This document shows, piece after piece, positions 26,681 through 35,440 of a stretch of 64,000 bases of DNA. The stretch covers positions 248,001 to 312,000 of the forward strand of contig NZ_FNIQ01000006.1 of NCBI RefSeq assembly GCF_900104025.1, written 5' to 3'. Position 1 is the stretch's first letter. Each line of letters starts with the position of its first letter. Under the pieces are notes generated by a model that worked only from the letters and a program-made list of their open reading frames with translations, was not told the origin of the DNA and ran no database searches. The DNA is from Geodermatophilus sp. DSM 45219. GTDB taxonomy: Bacteria; Actinomycetota; Actinomycetes; Mycobacteriales; Geodermatophilaceae. A program made the position numbers and the translations under genes.

Positions 26681-27475
26681 ATGGCTGATGCGCAGCGCAG
26701 GGAGTCGGGACTGGTCGTCGAGGAGCGCGGGCACGTCCGCGTGCTCACCCTGGACCGGCCCGAGCGCCGCAACGCGCTTTCGACCGCGCTGCAGGCCGAC
26801 CTGGTCGAGGAGCTGCTGCGCGCCGGGGAGGACGGCGACGTGCGCGCGGTCGTCCTGGCCGCGAACGGGCCGGCCTTCTGTGCCGGCTTCGACCTCGACG
26901 AGATCCGCGAGCAGGATCGCCGCGGCGAGCGGTTCCGCCCGCCCATGGACCGGCCCACCCGCGCGCTGTTCGAGGTGGTCACCGAGGTGCCGGTGCCGGT
27001 CGTCGCGGCGATCGCCGGTGCCGCGGTCGCCGGCGGATTCGAGCTGGCGCTGGCCTGCGACCTGCGGGTGGTGGCGCCCGGCGTCCGGATGGGGCTGCCC
27101 GAGGCGAAGATCGGCATGGGCGCCAACTTCGGCTCCGTCGTCCTGCCCAAGCGCATCCCGATGGGCATCGCCCTGGAGCTGCTCTACACCGGGGAGTACG
27201 TCACCAGCGAGGTCGCCGAGCGGTGGGGCCTGGTCAACCGCCTCGTGCCGGCGGACGACGTGCTGCCCACCGCACTCCGGCTCGCCGAGGCCATCGCCGC
27301 CAACGCCCCGGTGTCGGTCCGCCGGATGAAGGCCACCGCGGTCAAGGGCCTGGAGCTGCCGCTGTGGCAGGCGCTGCGGCTGGACGTCGGCCCGAACCCC
27401 TACCTGTCCGAGGACCGCGTGGAGGGCATCGCGGCCCAGCGCGAGAAGCGCCCGCCGCGGTGGACCGGCCGGTGA
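26681..27475 (+). CDS. Enoyl-CoA hydratase/isomerase family protein
   Basis: A 264-residue crotonase. Start MADAQRRESG gives the expected short leader. Oxyanion-hole motifs are AFCAGFDLDEIRE and IAGAAVAGGFELALACDLRV; the catalytic region LPEAKIGMGANFGSVVLPKRI has Gly/Glu at the Glu144 site (GLPEAKIG), and the second Glu position is replaced by the NFGSVV loop. Substrate cannot be read. Its stop overlaps the next start (GTGA), so it is coupled to the glycosylase-like gene. Confidence 0.88.
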   Translation: MADAQRRESGLVVEERGHVRVLTLDRPERRNALSTALQADLVEELLRAGEDGDVRAVVLAANGPAFCAGFDLDEIREQDRRGERFRPPMDRPTRALFEVVTEVPVPVVAAIAGAAVAGGFELALACDLRVVAPGVRMGLPEAKIGMGANFGSVVLPKRIPMGIALELLYTGEYVTSEVAERWGLVNRLVPADDVLPTALRLAEAIAANAPVSVRRMKATAVKGLELPLWQALRLDVGPNPYLSEDRVEGIAAQREKRPPRWTGR

Positions 27476-28155
27476 GCGCACCGCCCCGCGTCCGCGGCGT
27501 GCGCAACCGGCTGGCGTACGCGGAGGGCACGCTGCTCGACGAGCGGATCGTCCCCGGGTCGGTGACGGCGCGGCACGCACGGCTCGGCGAGCCGCACGTC
27601 GCCGAGCTGAACCGCTGGGCCCGGGACGTCGCCGCCGCCGAGCGCCGGCGCGTGCCGTTCCTCGACCCGGAGTCCGGTGGGGCGGCGGCCCGGGTGCTCG
27701 TGCTGCTGCAGGACCCCTCGGAGGTCGCCGCGCACGGGTCCCGGCTGATCAGCCGCCACAACAACGACATGACCGCGGCCAACACCCACCGCATCTCCAC
27801 CGAGGTCGGGCTGCCGCACGCGACGACGGTGCACTGGAACGTCGTGCCGTGGTGGGTGGCCGACCCGGCGATCCCGGCGGGGGAGCGGCTGGGGTTGTCC
27901 GCGGCCGCGCGCCGGGCCCGCCCGCACCTCGGCACGCTGCTCGGCCTGCTGCCCGACGTCCGGGTCGTCGTCCTGCTCGGCAGGCTCGCGCAGCAGGCCT
28001 GGGACGCGAGCGGCCTGCGGCCCGGGAGCCGGGAGGTCCTGCGCGCCCCGCACCCCTCGCCGCAGGCCATCCACCAGACCGACCCGGCGACCGGCCGCCG
28101 CAACGGGGACGTGCTGCGGGACGTCCTCGCGGAGGCGGCCGCGCAGGTGCGCTGA
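27472..28155 (+). CDS. Uracil-DNA glycosylase superfamily protein
   Basis: A 227-residue UDG-fold protein. The first motif is LVLLQDPSEVA (equivalent to the catalytic-water loop), the core has TTVHWNVVPWWV, then VVVLLGRLAQQAW, and the DNA-intercalation loop is APHPSPQAIHQ. These match bacterial family-4/5-like UDGs that excise damaged bases, though the catalytic Asp/Asn of the first loop is QDPS here. The GTG start overlaps the enoyl-CoA hydratase stop. The pairing of the two functions appears to be co-transcription only. Confidence 0.78.
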   Translation: MSAPPRVRGVRNRLAYAEGTLLDERIVPGSVTARHARLGEPHVAELNRWARDVAAAERRRVPFLDPESGGAAARVLVLLQDPSEVAAHGSRLISRHNNDMTAANTHRISTEVGLPHATTVHWNVVPWWVADPAIPAGERLGLSAAARRARPHLGTLLGLLPDVRVVVLLGRLAQQAWDASGLRPGSREVLRAPHPSPQAIHQTDPATGRRNGDVLRDVLAEAAAQVR

Positions 28156-28583
28156 CTCGCTGACGGTGACGACACGCTCGTGGGGCCCCGGAGGCGTCCT
28201 CGGACGGGCCGAGGGGTCTCGGCCGGCGCCGGGCGGTGTCCGCTCCCGTGGTCCACCCGGTGGTCCCGGGACGACCGCGCGCCATGGTCGCTGGTCAGCG
28301 GGCGGTCGCGCGTCGGTCCGGGCGGGCGGCCGCTCCCGGACACTCCACGCTCCTCGGTGCTGCCGCCGCTCCACGGGGGTGACGCTGTGGGCGGTCTCAC
28401 TGCCGACGGGACGCTGGCCGTCACCCGCGACGGGCACGGTGGGGCTGTCGGGCCTTCGCGCCCGGCAGGTCCGGTGCCGGCTCCGACCCGGCACCACCCC
28501 CGGTCAGCCGAGGCCGGAGAGGGCCCCACTGCGGGCGGCGTGTCCACTGACACCGCTCGCCACGACGAGAGGCCACATCCTCG
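28156..28583. other. 428-bp intergenic region upstream of the collagen-like gene
   Basis: No convincing ORF; translations in both strands are Arg/Pro/Gly-rich. A weak GAGAGG Shine-Dalgarno lies about 12 nt before the collagen ATG. The length suggests a long leader or promoter region for that gene, but no operator was recognised. Confidence 0.5.
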
Positions 28584-29657
28584 ATGACCGAGTCCAACAG
28601 CACGACGAGCAGCAAGACCCCGCCGACCGCCGACGCCCCCGTCGAGCAGGGCGACCCGGGCCGCAAGGGCCCGACCGGTCGGCCCGGCCCGGCCGGCGAG
28701 CGGGGCGACAAGGGCCCCAAGGGCCCGGTGGGTCCGGCCGGCCCGGTGGGTGAGCAGGGCGACACGGGTCCGGTGGGCCCGGTCGGCCCCGTGGGCGAGC
28801 AGGGCGACAAGGGAGCCAAGGGTCCGGTCGGCCCGGCCGGCGAACAGGGCGACACGGGGCTGAAGGGCCCGGTCGGCCCGGTGGGCGAGCAGGGCGACGA
28901 GGGCCCCCGCGGTGAGCAGGGTGACAAGGGTCCGGTGGGCTCCGTGGGCCCGATCGGCGAGCGCGGCCTCCAGGGGCCGATCGGCCTCCGGGGCGAGACC
29001 GGCCCCCAGGGTGAGACCGGACCGCGCGGCGCCCAGGGTGCCGAGGGCGAGACCGGTCCGCAGGGCGAGCGGGGACTGCCCGGCTCCACCGGGCTGCCCG
29101 GCGAGCAGGGCCCCCAGGGCCTGCCCGGCCAGCAGGGCCTGCGGGGGCCGGCCGGAGAGCAGGGTCCGGTCGGTGAGCAGGGACTGCAGGGTGAGCAGGG
29201 CCTGCGCGGTGCCCAGGGCCAGCGCGGGGTGATCGGCGAGACCGGCGAGGCCGGGGAGAAGGGTCTGCGCGGGCTGCAGGGCGAGCAGGGCGAGCGCGGG
29301 GAGTCGGGCGAGTCCGGCGTCCGCGGGCTGCAGGGACCGCAGGGCGTGCAGGGCCCGGCCGGCCCTGCTGGTCCGGTCGGTCTGCCCGGGGTGCAGGGGC
29401 CGCAGGGCGCGTCCGGTCCGGCGTGGCTGTACCAGCCCAGCCCCGCCGAGCTCGCGGCCAAGGTCAAGCAGGCCGCGCTGGACGTCTCACCGCGCACCGT
29501 GCTCGACCCGCGGGTGGGTGCCCGCTACCTCGCCACGCTGGCGTCGCGACTGGTGAAGCTGCAGGGCGGGTTGTTCCTGCGCGCCGTCGTCGACACCGAC
29601 GCGGCGGCCACCAGCGAGCCGGCGCCCGACCGGTCCAACGTGCGCTCCATCGTCTGA
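28584..29657 (+). CDS. Collagen-like Gly-X-Y repeat protein
   Basis: A 357-residue protein. A 22-residue Ser/Thr-rich leader is followed by 86 uninterrupted Gly-X-Y triplets (residues 23-280), then a 77-residue C-terminal domain (WLYQPSPAELAAKVKQAALDVSPRTVLDPRVGARYLATLASRLVKLQGGLFLRAVV). Triplets are rich in GPV, GEQ, GPQ, GLR and charged GER/GDK types, which stabilise bacterial triple helices without hydroxyproline. There is no signal peptide, Sec motif or LPXTG, so it may be intracellular, or exported by an unusual route. The C-terminal domain may trimerise the helix. A perfect 13-bp hairpin follows. Confidence 0.92.
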   Translation: MTESNSTTSSKTPPTADAPVEQGDPGRKGPTGRPGPAGERGDKGPKGPVGPAGPVGEQGDTGPVGPVGPVGEQGDKGAKGPVGPAGEQGDTGLKGPVGPVGEQGDEGPRGEQGDKGPVGSVGPIGERGLQGPIGLRGETGPQGETGPRGAQGAEGETGPQGERGLPGSTGLPGEQGPQGLPGQQGLRGPAGEQGPVGEQGLQGEQGLRGAQGQRGVIGETGEAGEKGLRGLQGEQGERGESGESGVRGLQGPQGVQGPAGPAGPVGLPGVQGPQGASGPAWLYQPSPAELAAKVKQAALDVSPRTVLDPRVGARYLATLASRLVKLQGGLFLRAVVDTDAAATSEPAPDRSNVRSIV

Positions 29658-29672
29658 CCGCAGTGCAGGCCC

Positions 29673-29714
29673 GGAGGGCGCCTCGCACCGCTGCGGCGGT
29701 ACGAGGCGCCCTCC
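29673..29714. terminator. Bidirectional terminator hairpin
   Basis: Exact 13-bp arms GGAGGGCGCCTCG (29673-29685) and CGAGGCGCCCTCC (29702-29714) with a 16-nt loop lie between the convergent collagen-like and lyase genes. Confidence 0.85.
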
Positions 29715-29736
29715 GCTGCGTCGCGGGCTGCTGCTC

Positions 29737-30627
29737 TCACGCGCCGGTGAAGCGCTGCTCCAGGTCCTGCACCTCGGGCAGGCCGATGAGGTCGGTGAAC
29801 TCCTCGAACGACGGCAGGGCCGCGAGTGACGGGACGCCGTCGCGGCGCAGCGTCGCCAGCAGCGAGCGCATCCCCGCCGTCGCCGCCAGCAGCGTGCCGA
29901 TCGGGTAGATGACCAGTGCGAACCCCAGCTCGGCCACCCGGTCCAGGGACAGCGGGGGAGTGCGCCCGCCCTCGGCCCAGTTGAACACCAGCGGCGCGAC
30001 GCCCGCGAGCTCCCCCGCCACGCGCTCGACGTCGGCCTCCGACGTGGGCGCCTCCACGAACAGCAGGTCCGCGCCGGCGTCGGCGTAGGCGCGGGCCCGG
30101 TCCAGCGCGTCGTCCACCCCACTGACCGCGACCGCGTCGGTCCGCGCGATGACCACCAGGTCCGGGTCGCGGCGGGCGGCGACGGCGGCCCGCACCTTGC
30201 CGACCATCTCGTCGCACCCGATCAGCGCCTTGCCGCTCATGTGCCCGCACTTCTTGGGCATCACCTGGTCCTCGAGCTGGATGCCGGCGACCCCGGCCTG
30301 CTCGTAGAGCTGCACCGTGCGGACGACGTTCAGCGCGTTGCCGTAGCCGGTGTCGGCGTCGGCGATGACCGGCACGTCGACGGCGGCGGCGATGCGCCGG
30401 GCGTTGTCCACCATCTCCGCGCCGGTGAGCAGCCCGACGTCGGGACGGCCGATGAGCGACGCCGTCGTCCCGAAGCCGGTCATGTAGACGGCGTCGAAGC
30501 CGGCCTGCTCCACCAGCCGGGCCGACAGCGCGTCGTAGGCCCCCGGCGCGACCAGCGGGGGGCCGGCCGCGAGCAGCTCGCGCAGCCGGGCGCGCGGTGC
30601 GCGGTCGCTTCCCAGGATGTCCCCCAC
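29737..30627 (-). CDS. Isocitrate lyase/PEP mutase family lyase
   Basis: A 296-residue alpha/beta-barrel protein. GTG at 30627 is supported by AAGGAGG five nucleotides upstream. Hallmarks: PGAYDALSARLVEQAGF, DADTGYGN (Mg2+ site), IQLEDQVMPKKCGHMSGK (the KKCGH catalytic loop) and VIARTDA. It resembles 2-methylisocitrate lyase, dimethylmalate lyase or oxaloacetate decarboxylase-type members, which cleave C-C bonds next to a carboxylate. It is divergent from the GntR gene of the hydantoinase operon, with paired operator-like sites between, so it probably serves the same pathway. Confidence 0.9.
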   Translation of the reverse strand: MGDILGSDRAPRARLRELLAAGPPLVAPGAYDALSARLVEQAGFDAVYMTGFGTTASLIGRPDVGLLTGAEMVDNARRIAAAVDVPVIADADTGYGNALNVVRTVQLYEQAGVAGIQLEDQVMPKKCGHMSGKALIGCDEMVGKVRAAVAARRDPDLVVIARTDAVAVSGVDDALDRARAYADAGADLLFVEAPTSEADVERVAGELAGVAPLVFNWAEGGRTPPLSLDRVAELGFALVIYPIGTLLAATAGMRSLLATLRRDGVPSLAALPSFEEFTDLIGLPEVQDLEQRFTGA

Positions 30628-30637
30628 GACGGCCTCC

Positions 30638-30710
30638 TTGTATGCAGTTCGACAGATCTTGCCGGACGGGATTGCCGGTGACCTGCTCTCGCCCCTAGGT
30701 TTGCACACAA
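30638..30710. promoter_or_regulatory. Two operator-like sites in a divergent GntR intergenic region
   Basis: TTGTATGCAG (30638-30647) and TTGCACACAA (30701-30710) both fit a TTG-N4-CA(A/G) pattern and are near-reverse-complements of each other. They resemble TTGTATACAA-like operators of FCD-type GntR regulators. One lies at each promoter side. Local AT content is higher than the surroundings. Confidence 0.55.
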
Positions 30711-30787
30711 TCTCCGAGGGGGTGTGACGGCTGACACGCTCACTGACGTCCGCTGAGCGGGCGCTGACCACCCTGCGCGGCCTGATC

Positions 30788-31411
30788 ATGGGCGGCGACC
30801 TGACCCCCGGTGCCCGCCTGGGCGAGGCCGAGCTGGCCGAGCGGCTCGGGGTCAGCCGGACGCCGGTGCGCGAGGCGCTCTCCCGGCTGGCCGCCGAGGG
30901 GCTCGTCGAGATCGTCCCCAACCGCGGCGCCCGCGTGGCCACCTGGACCGTCGCCGAGCTCGAAGGCGTCTTCGACCTGCGGTCCAACCTCGAGCCGAAG
31001 CTCACCGCCTTCGCCGTCCCGAACGCCGGCCCCGCCGACGTCGCGGAGCTCGACGACCTCGCCCAGCGGATGCTCGACGCCGGCTGTCCCGGCCCGCGGC
31101 AGGACCTCGACGCGCTGGTCCCGCTGAACCGGGCCTTCCACGACAAGCTGGTCGCCCTCGCCGCGCACCCGACGCTGGCCTCCGCGCTGGCCGCGGCGAT
31201 CCACCCGCCGATCGTGCGCCGCAACTTCCTCACCTACGACGAGGCGTCGCTGCGCCGCAGCCTGGCCCACCACGTCGAGATCGTGGCGGCCATCCGGGCC
31301 GGCGACCCCGAGTGGGCCGGCGCCGTCATGACCTCGCACATCGCCAACGCCCGCGCCGTCATGGTCCGGGCCGCCCGCCAGCAGACAGCCCGGGAAGAGG
31401 AGTCCGCATGA
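30788..31411 (+). CDS. GntR-family (FCD subfamily) transcriptional regulator
   Basis: Winged-helix (LGEAELAERLGVSRTPVREALSRLAAEGLVEIVPNRGARV) plus an FCD ligand domain (about 70-200) with LNRAFHDKLVALAAHP and SLAHHVEIVAAIRAGD, whose Asp/His residues usually bind a metal. ATG 30788 gives 207 residues but cuts off the usual first helix: in-frame sequence upstream (ERALTTLRGLI) clearly belongs to the domain. The only start codons there are CTGs, for example after GAGGGGGTGTGACGG, so the true start may be CTG at about 30728. Its stop overlaps the hydantoinase A start (ATGA). Likely represses the locus until a catabolite binds. Confidence 0.88.
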   Translation: MGGDLTPGARLGEAELAERLGVSRTPVREALSRLAAEGLVEIVPNRGARVATWTVAELEGVFDLRSNLEPKLTAFAVPNAGPADVAELDDLAQRMLDAGCPGPRQDLDALVPLNRAFHDKLVALAAHPTLASALAAAIHPPIVRRNFLTYDEASLRRSLAHHVEIVAAIRAGDPEWAGAVMTSHIANARAVMVRAARQQTAREEESA

Positions 31412-33465
31412 GCTACCGGCTCGGAGTCGACGTCGGGGGCACCTTCACCGACGTCCTGCTCGTCGACGAGGACAGCGGCGCCACCTGGCGGGCCAAGACC
31501 GCCTCCACCCCGGCCGACCAGGCCGTCGGCGTGCTCACCGGCATCGAGAAGGTCTGCGCCGACGCCGGCATCGGCATGAGCGAGGTCGCCCAGGTGCTGC
31601 ACGGCACCACCGTGGCGACCAACGCGATCCTCGAGGGCAAGGGCGCCACCGTCGGCCTGGTGACCACCAAGGGCTTCCGGCAGGTGCTGCAGATCGCGCG
31701 GAGCTTCGTCCCCGGCGGGCTGGCCGGCTGGATCATCTGGCCCAAACCCGAGCCGCTGGCCGACCTGGAGGACACCGTCGAGGTCGACGAGCGGATCGCC
31801 AGCGACGGCTCGGTGGTGCGCCCGCTCGACGAGGACGACGTCCGGCGGCAGCTGGGGAAGCTGGCCGGCCGGGGCGTGCAGGCCCTGGCGGTCAGCCTGA
31901 TCAACTCCTTCGCCGACCCGGCCCACGAGAAGCGGATCGCGGCGATCGCGGCCGAGGTGCTGCCCGGCGTCCCGGTGTCGCTGTCCTCCGACGTGCTGCC
32001 CGAGCTGCGTGAGTACGAGCGCACGCTCACCACCGTCGCCAACGGCTACGTGCAGCCGCAGGTCGAGAAGTACGTGCGGCACCTCTCCGCCGGGCTGGGC
32101 GAGGGCGGGGTGACCGGCGAGCTGTCCATCCTGCGCAGCGACGGCGGACTGCAGTCGGCCGACGCCGCGGTCGCCGCCCCGGTGACCATGCTGCTGTCCG
32201 GCCCGGCCGGCGGGGTCACCGGCGCGGTGTGGGTCGCCGAGCAGTGCGGCCACCGCGACCTGATCACCTTCGACATGGGCGGCACCTCGACCGACGTCGC
32301 GCTGGTCCGCGACCTCGACCCGCGGATCGGCCGCGAGACCAAGGTCGGCGACCTGTCGGTGCGGGCCTCCAGCGTCGACGTCCGCACGGTCGGCGCCGGC
32401 GGCGGCTCGATCGCCCACGTGCCCCAGCTGACCCGGGCCCTGCGGGTCGGCCCGCAGTCGGCCGGCGCGGACCCCGGCCCGGCCGCCTACGGCAAGGGCG
32501 GGGTGGAGCCCACCGTCACCGACGCCGACGTCGTCCTGGGCTACCTGCCCTCCTCGCTGGCCGGCGGGGAGATCACCCTGGACGTCGAGGCGTCCCGGGC
32601 CGCGGTGGGCAAGGTCGCCGAGGCCATGGGGCTGGACTCACCGGAGGCGGCGGCCGCCGGGATCGTCGACATCGTCAACGAGAACATGCTCGGCGGCCTG
32701 CGGCTGGTCTCGGTGCAGCAGGGCTTCGACCCGCGCGACTTCGCCCTGGTTGCCTTCGGCGGCGCCGGCCCGCTGCACGCCAACGCGCTGGGCCGGCTGA
32801 CCGGGGCGTGGCCGGTGATCGTCCCGCCCGGGCCCGGGCTGCTGTGCGCGCTCGGCGACGCGACCACCAGCCGGCGCGACGAGTCCGCCCGCACCGTGCT
32901 GCGCCGGTTCGGCCGGCTCACCGGTGCGGAGCTGGCGCAGGTCCTGCGCGAGCTGGCCGGCGAGGCGGGCGAGCGGCTCGCGGCCCAGGGGCTGGCGCGC
33001 GCGGACCAGACGGTCGGCTACCAGGTCGACGTCCGCTACCACGGCCAGGGCTTCGAGATCCCGGTGACCGTGGACCCGTCGTGGCTGGACGGTGGGGACG
33101 CGCTGGCCGAGCTGGGGAAGGCCTTCGACGCCGAGCACGACCGGCTGTTCTCCTTCCTGCTCGACGTCGACCACGAGCTGGTCAACGCCCGCGCCACGGT
33201 CACCGGCCCGCGTCCCGACGTCGCCCCGGTCTCCCTCGAACCGGGGGACGGCGACCCGCGGGGCGCCCTGGTCGACGAGCACCCGGTGTACGTCGACGGC
33301 GGGCACGCCACCGCGGCGGTCTACGACCGGGCGCGGCTGCGGGCCGGCGACGTCGTCCGCGGGCCGGCGATCGTCACCGAGATGGACTCCACCACCCTCG
33401 TCCTGCCCGGCCACCAGGCCACCGTGCACGCGTCGGGCTCGCTGCTGATCACCCCGGAGGCATGA
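31408..33465 (+). CDS. hyuA: Hydantoinase/oxoprolinase subunit A (HyuA)
   Basis: A 685-residue ATP-dependent amidohydrolase subunit. The N-terminal hydantoinase-A fold opens YRLGVDVGGTFTDVLLVDE; the ATP/phosphate site recurs as ITFDMGGTSTDVALV, with SGPAGGVTGAVWVAE, VRTVGAGGGSIAHV and FGGAGPLHANALG typical of the family. ATG overlaps the GntR stop. With HyuB it hydrolyses a cyclic amide (hydantoin, N-methylhydantoin, 5-oxoproline) or carboxylates a ketone, coupled to ATP. Context points to the amide option. Cytoplasmic. Confidence 0.93.
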   Translation: MSYRLGVDVGGTFTDVLLVDEDSGATWRAKTASTPADQAVGVLTGIEKVCADAGIGMSEVAQVLHGTTVATNAILEGKGATVGLVTTKGFRQVLQIARSFVPGGLAGWIIWPKPEPLADLEDTVEVDERIASDGSVVRPLDEDDVRRQLGKLAGRGVQALAVSLINSFADPAHEKRIAAIAAEVLPGVPVSLSSDVLPELREYERTLTTVANGYVQPQVEKYVRHLSAGLGEGGVTGELSILRSDGGLQSADAAVAAPVTMLLSGPAGGVTGAVWVAEQCGHRDLITFDMGGTSTDVALVRDLDPRIGRETKVGDLSVRASSVDVRTVGAGGGSIAHVPQLTRALRVGPQSAGADPGPAAYGKGGVEPTVTDADVVLGYLPSSLAGGEITLDVEASRAAVGKVAEAMGLDSPEAAAAGIVDIVNENMLGGLRLVSVQQGFDPRDFALVAFGGAGPLHANALGRLTGAWPVIVPPGPGLLCALGDATTSRRDESARTVLRRFGRLTGAELAQVLRELAGEAGERLAAQGLARADQTVGYQVDVRYHGQGFEIPVTVDPSWLDGGDALAELGKAFDAEHDRLFSFLLDVDHELVNARATVTGPRPDVAPVSLEPGDGDPRGALVDEHPVYVDGGHATAAVYDRARLRAGDVVRGPAIVTEMDSTTLVLPGHQATVHASGSLLITPEA

Positions 33466-33468
33466 CCC

Positions 33469-35346
33469 ATGGCCCGGATCATCGAGACCGCGACCGGCAC
33501 GCCTCCGCGGGTGGACGTCGACCCGGTGACCCTCGACCTGATCGAGAACGGGCTGCGCAACGCCCGCTACGAGATGGACGAGGTGCTCTTCCGGACGGCG
33601 CTGTCACCGGGCATCCGCGAGCAGCACGACGAGTTCCCGCTGATCGGCGACCCCGAGGGGAAGATGGTCGTCGGCCAGTTCGGCCTGTCCGTCCCCGACT
33701 TCCTCGAGGGCTTCGACGACACCGTCGAGGAGGGCGACGTCCTGCTGACCAGCGACCCGTACGCCTGCGGGGCGGCGATCAGCCACGCCAACGACTGGCT
33801 GCTGGTGCTGCCGGTCTTCCACGAGGGCCGGGTCGTGGGCTGGGCGTCGATGTTCGGGCACATGTCCGACGTGGGCGGCAAGACGCCGTCGTCCATGCCC
33901 ACCGACGCGCGGACCATCTACGAGGAGGGGGTGGTCATCCCGCCGTTCAAGCTCTACCGCAAGGGCGAGCTGAACGACGACGCGCTGCGGATCATCCTCA
34001 ACCAGGTCCGCATGCCCGACTGGAACCGCGCGGACCTCAACGGCCTGGTCGCCGCGTGCCGGACCGCCGCCCGGCGGGTGGTGGAGATGTGCCAGCGGTT
34101 CGGGACGGCGACCTACCTGTCGGCGCTCGACGCGCTGCTGCAGCGCAACCACGACGCGATGAAGGTGCTGCTGCAGGCGGTGTTCGAGGAGGGCCGCACG
34201 CTGTCGTTCACCGACTACATCTGCGACGACGGCGTCGGCAACGGGCCCTACGAGCTGAAGCTCTCGCTGACCCGCACCGGCGAGAAGGTGCACCTGGACT
34301 TCACCGGCTCCTCGCCGCAGGCGGCCGGGCCGATCAACTACTACATCAACGAGAACCTGACCCGGATGTTCTTCGGGATCTACATGATCACCGTGGCCGA
34401 CCCGCAGATCCTCTGGAACGACGGCTTCTACCCGCTGATCGACGTCACGATCCCGGAGGGCTCGTACTGGCGCCCGAAGCACCCGGCCGCGCTGAACGGG
34501 CGCAACCACGGCATCGGGCGGGTGTTCGACCTCTTCGGCGGGCTGCTCGGGCAGACCAACCCGGCGCTGCTCAACGCCGCCGGCTTCTCCTCCTCGCCGC
34601 ACTTCATGTACTCCGGCCACTACTCCGGCGGCGAGCGGAAGGGCGAGTGGTTCCAGCTCTACTCGATCGGCTTCGGCGGCATCCCCGGCCGGCCGCTCGG
34701 CGACGGTCCCGACGGGCACTCGCTGTGGCCGAGCTTCGTCAACATCCCCTGCGAGTACCTCGAGTCCTACTACCCGCTGCGCATCGAGAGGTGGGAGACC
34801 GTCCCGGACACCGGCGGTCCCGGCCTGCACCGCGGCGGCAACGGCGTCGACGTCGCCTACGTCTTCGAGGAGCCCGGCGAGATCGCGATCCACGACGACC
34901 GCTGGCTCACCTACCCGTGGGGCGTGAACGGCGGGCACCCCGGCGCGCGCGGGCGCAAGTGGATCGACCGGGCCGACGGCACCCGCGAGGTGCTGCCCAG
35001 CAAGTGCCACGGGGTCGCGGTGGCGCCGGGCGACGTCCTGCACTTCGTCACCTGGGGCGGCGGCGGGTGGGGCGACCCGCTGGAGCGCGACCCCGAGCTG
35101 GTGGCGCGGGAGGTGCGCCGCGGGCTGGTCACCGTCCAGGGCGCCGAGCGGTACGGCGTCTGCGTGACCGAGGACGGCGAGGTGGACGCCGAGGCGACCG
35201 AGACCGTCCGGGACCAGATGCGCGCGGACCGGCCGGCCGAGCTGCCGGTGTTCGACATGGGGCCGCCGGTGGAGGAGCTGCTGGCCCGCTGCGAGGAGGA
35301 GACCGGGCTGCCCGCCCCGAGGCGCCCGGTGTGGGCGGCGACGTGA
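33469..35346 (+). CDS. hyuB: Hydantoinase/oxoprolinase subunit B (HyuB)
   Basis: A 625-residue hydantoinase B protein beginning 3 nt after hyuA. Family blocks: DPVTLDLIENGLRNARYEMDEVLFRTALSPGIREQHDEFPLI, SDPYACGAAISHANDWLLVLPVF, GHMSDVGG, LDFTGSSPQAAGPINYYINENLTRM, and the C-terminal GGPGLHRGGNGVDVAYVFEEPGEIAIHDDRW. It forms the catalytic complex with HyuA. Length and order are normal for N-methylhydantoinase-type enzymes. It is followed by an inverted-repeat region, then an amidase gene. Confidence 0.93.
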   Translation: MARIIETATGTPPRVDVDPVTLDLIENGLRNARYEMDEVLFRTALSPGIREQHDEFPLIGDPEGKMVVGQFGLSVPDFLEGFDDTVEEGDVLLTSDPYACGAAISHANDWLLVLPVFHEGRVVGWASMFGHMSDVGGKTPSSMPTDARTIYEEGVVIPPFKLYRKGELNDDALRIILNQVRMPDWNRADLNGLVAACRTAARRVVEMCQRFGTATYLSALDALLQRNHDAMKVLLQAVFEEGRTLSFTDYICDDGVGNGPYELKLSLTRTGEKVHLDFTGSSPQAAGPINYYINENLTRMFFGIYMITVADPQILWNDGFYPLIDVTIPEGSYWRPKHPAALNGRNHGIGRVFDLFGGLLGQTNPALLNAAGFSSSPHFMYSGHYSGGERKGEWFQLYSIGFGGIPGRPLGDGPDGHSLWPSFVNIPCEYLESYYPLRIERWETVPDTGGPGLHRGGNGVDVAYVFEEPGEIAIHDDRWLTYPWGVNGGHPGARGRKWIDRADGTREVLPSKCHGVAVAPGDVLHFVTWGGGGWGDPLERDPELVAREVRRGLVTVQGAERYGVCVTEDGEVDAEATETVRDQMRADRPAELPVFDMGPPVEELLARCEEETGLPAPRRPVWAAT

Positions 35347-35363
35347 CCGCCCGCCCTCCCCGG

Positions 35364-35423
35364 CGAGATCGGCGATGTCGTCGCCATCCGGCGCCGATCA
35401 CCACGAGACCGCCGATCTCGTGG
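35364..35423. repeat. Compound inverted repeat before the amidase gene
   Basis: CGAGATCGGCG (35364-35374) is the exact reverse complement of CGCCGATCTCG (35410-35420), and a second exact pair CCACGAGA (35401-35408)/TCTCGTGG (35416-35423) overlaps it. The two stems are mutually exclusive. It lies between hyuB and the amidase start, so it could be an attenuating or mRNA-processing structure, or a degenerate repeat element. Confidence 0.7.
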
Positions 35424-35440
35424 CCACAGGGGCAGTCGCC

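Noticed and set aside
28421..29497. A 358-codon open frame on the minus strand across the collagen gene
   Set aside because: It is the mirror of the Gly-X-Y repeat: a GGN-rich strand gives a long Pro/Ser/Gly/Cys-rich antisense frame. There is no RBS or domain.
35375..35440. ATG 35375 as the amidase start
   Set aside because: It falls inside the inverted repeat, has no RBS, and gives 22 residues not found in the amidase family. GTG 35441 has AGGGGC upstream.
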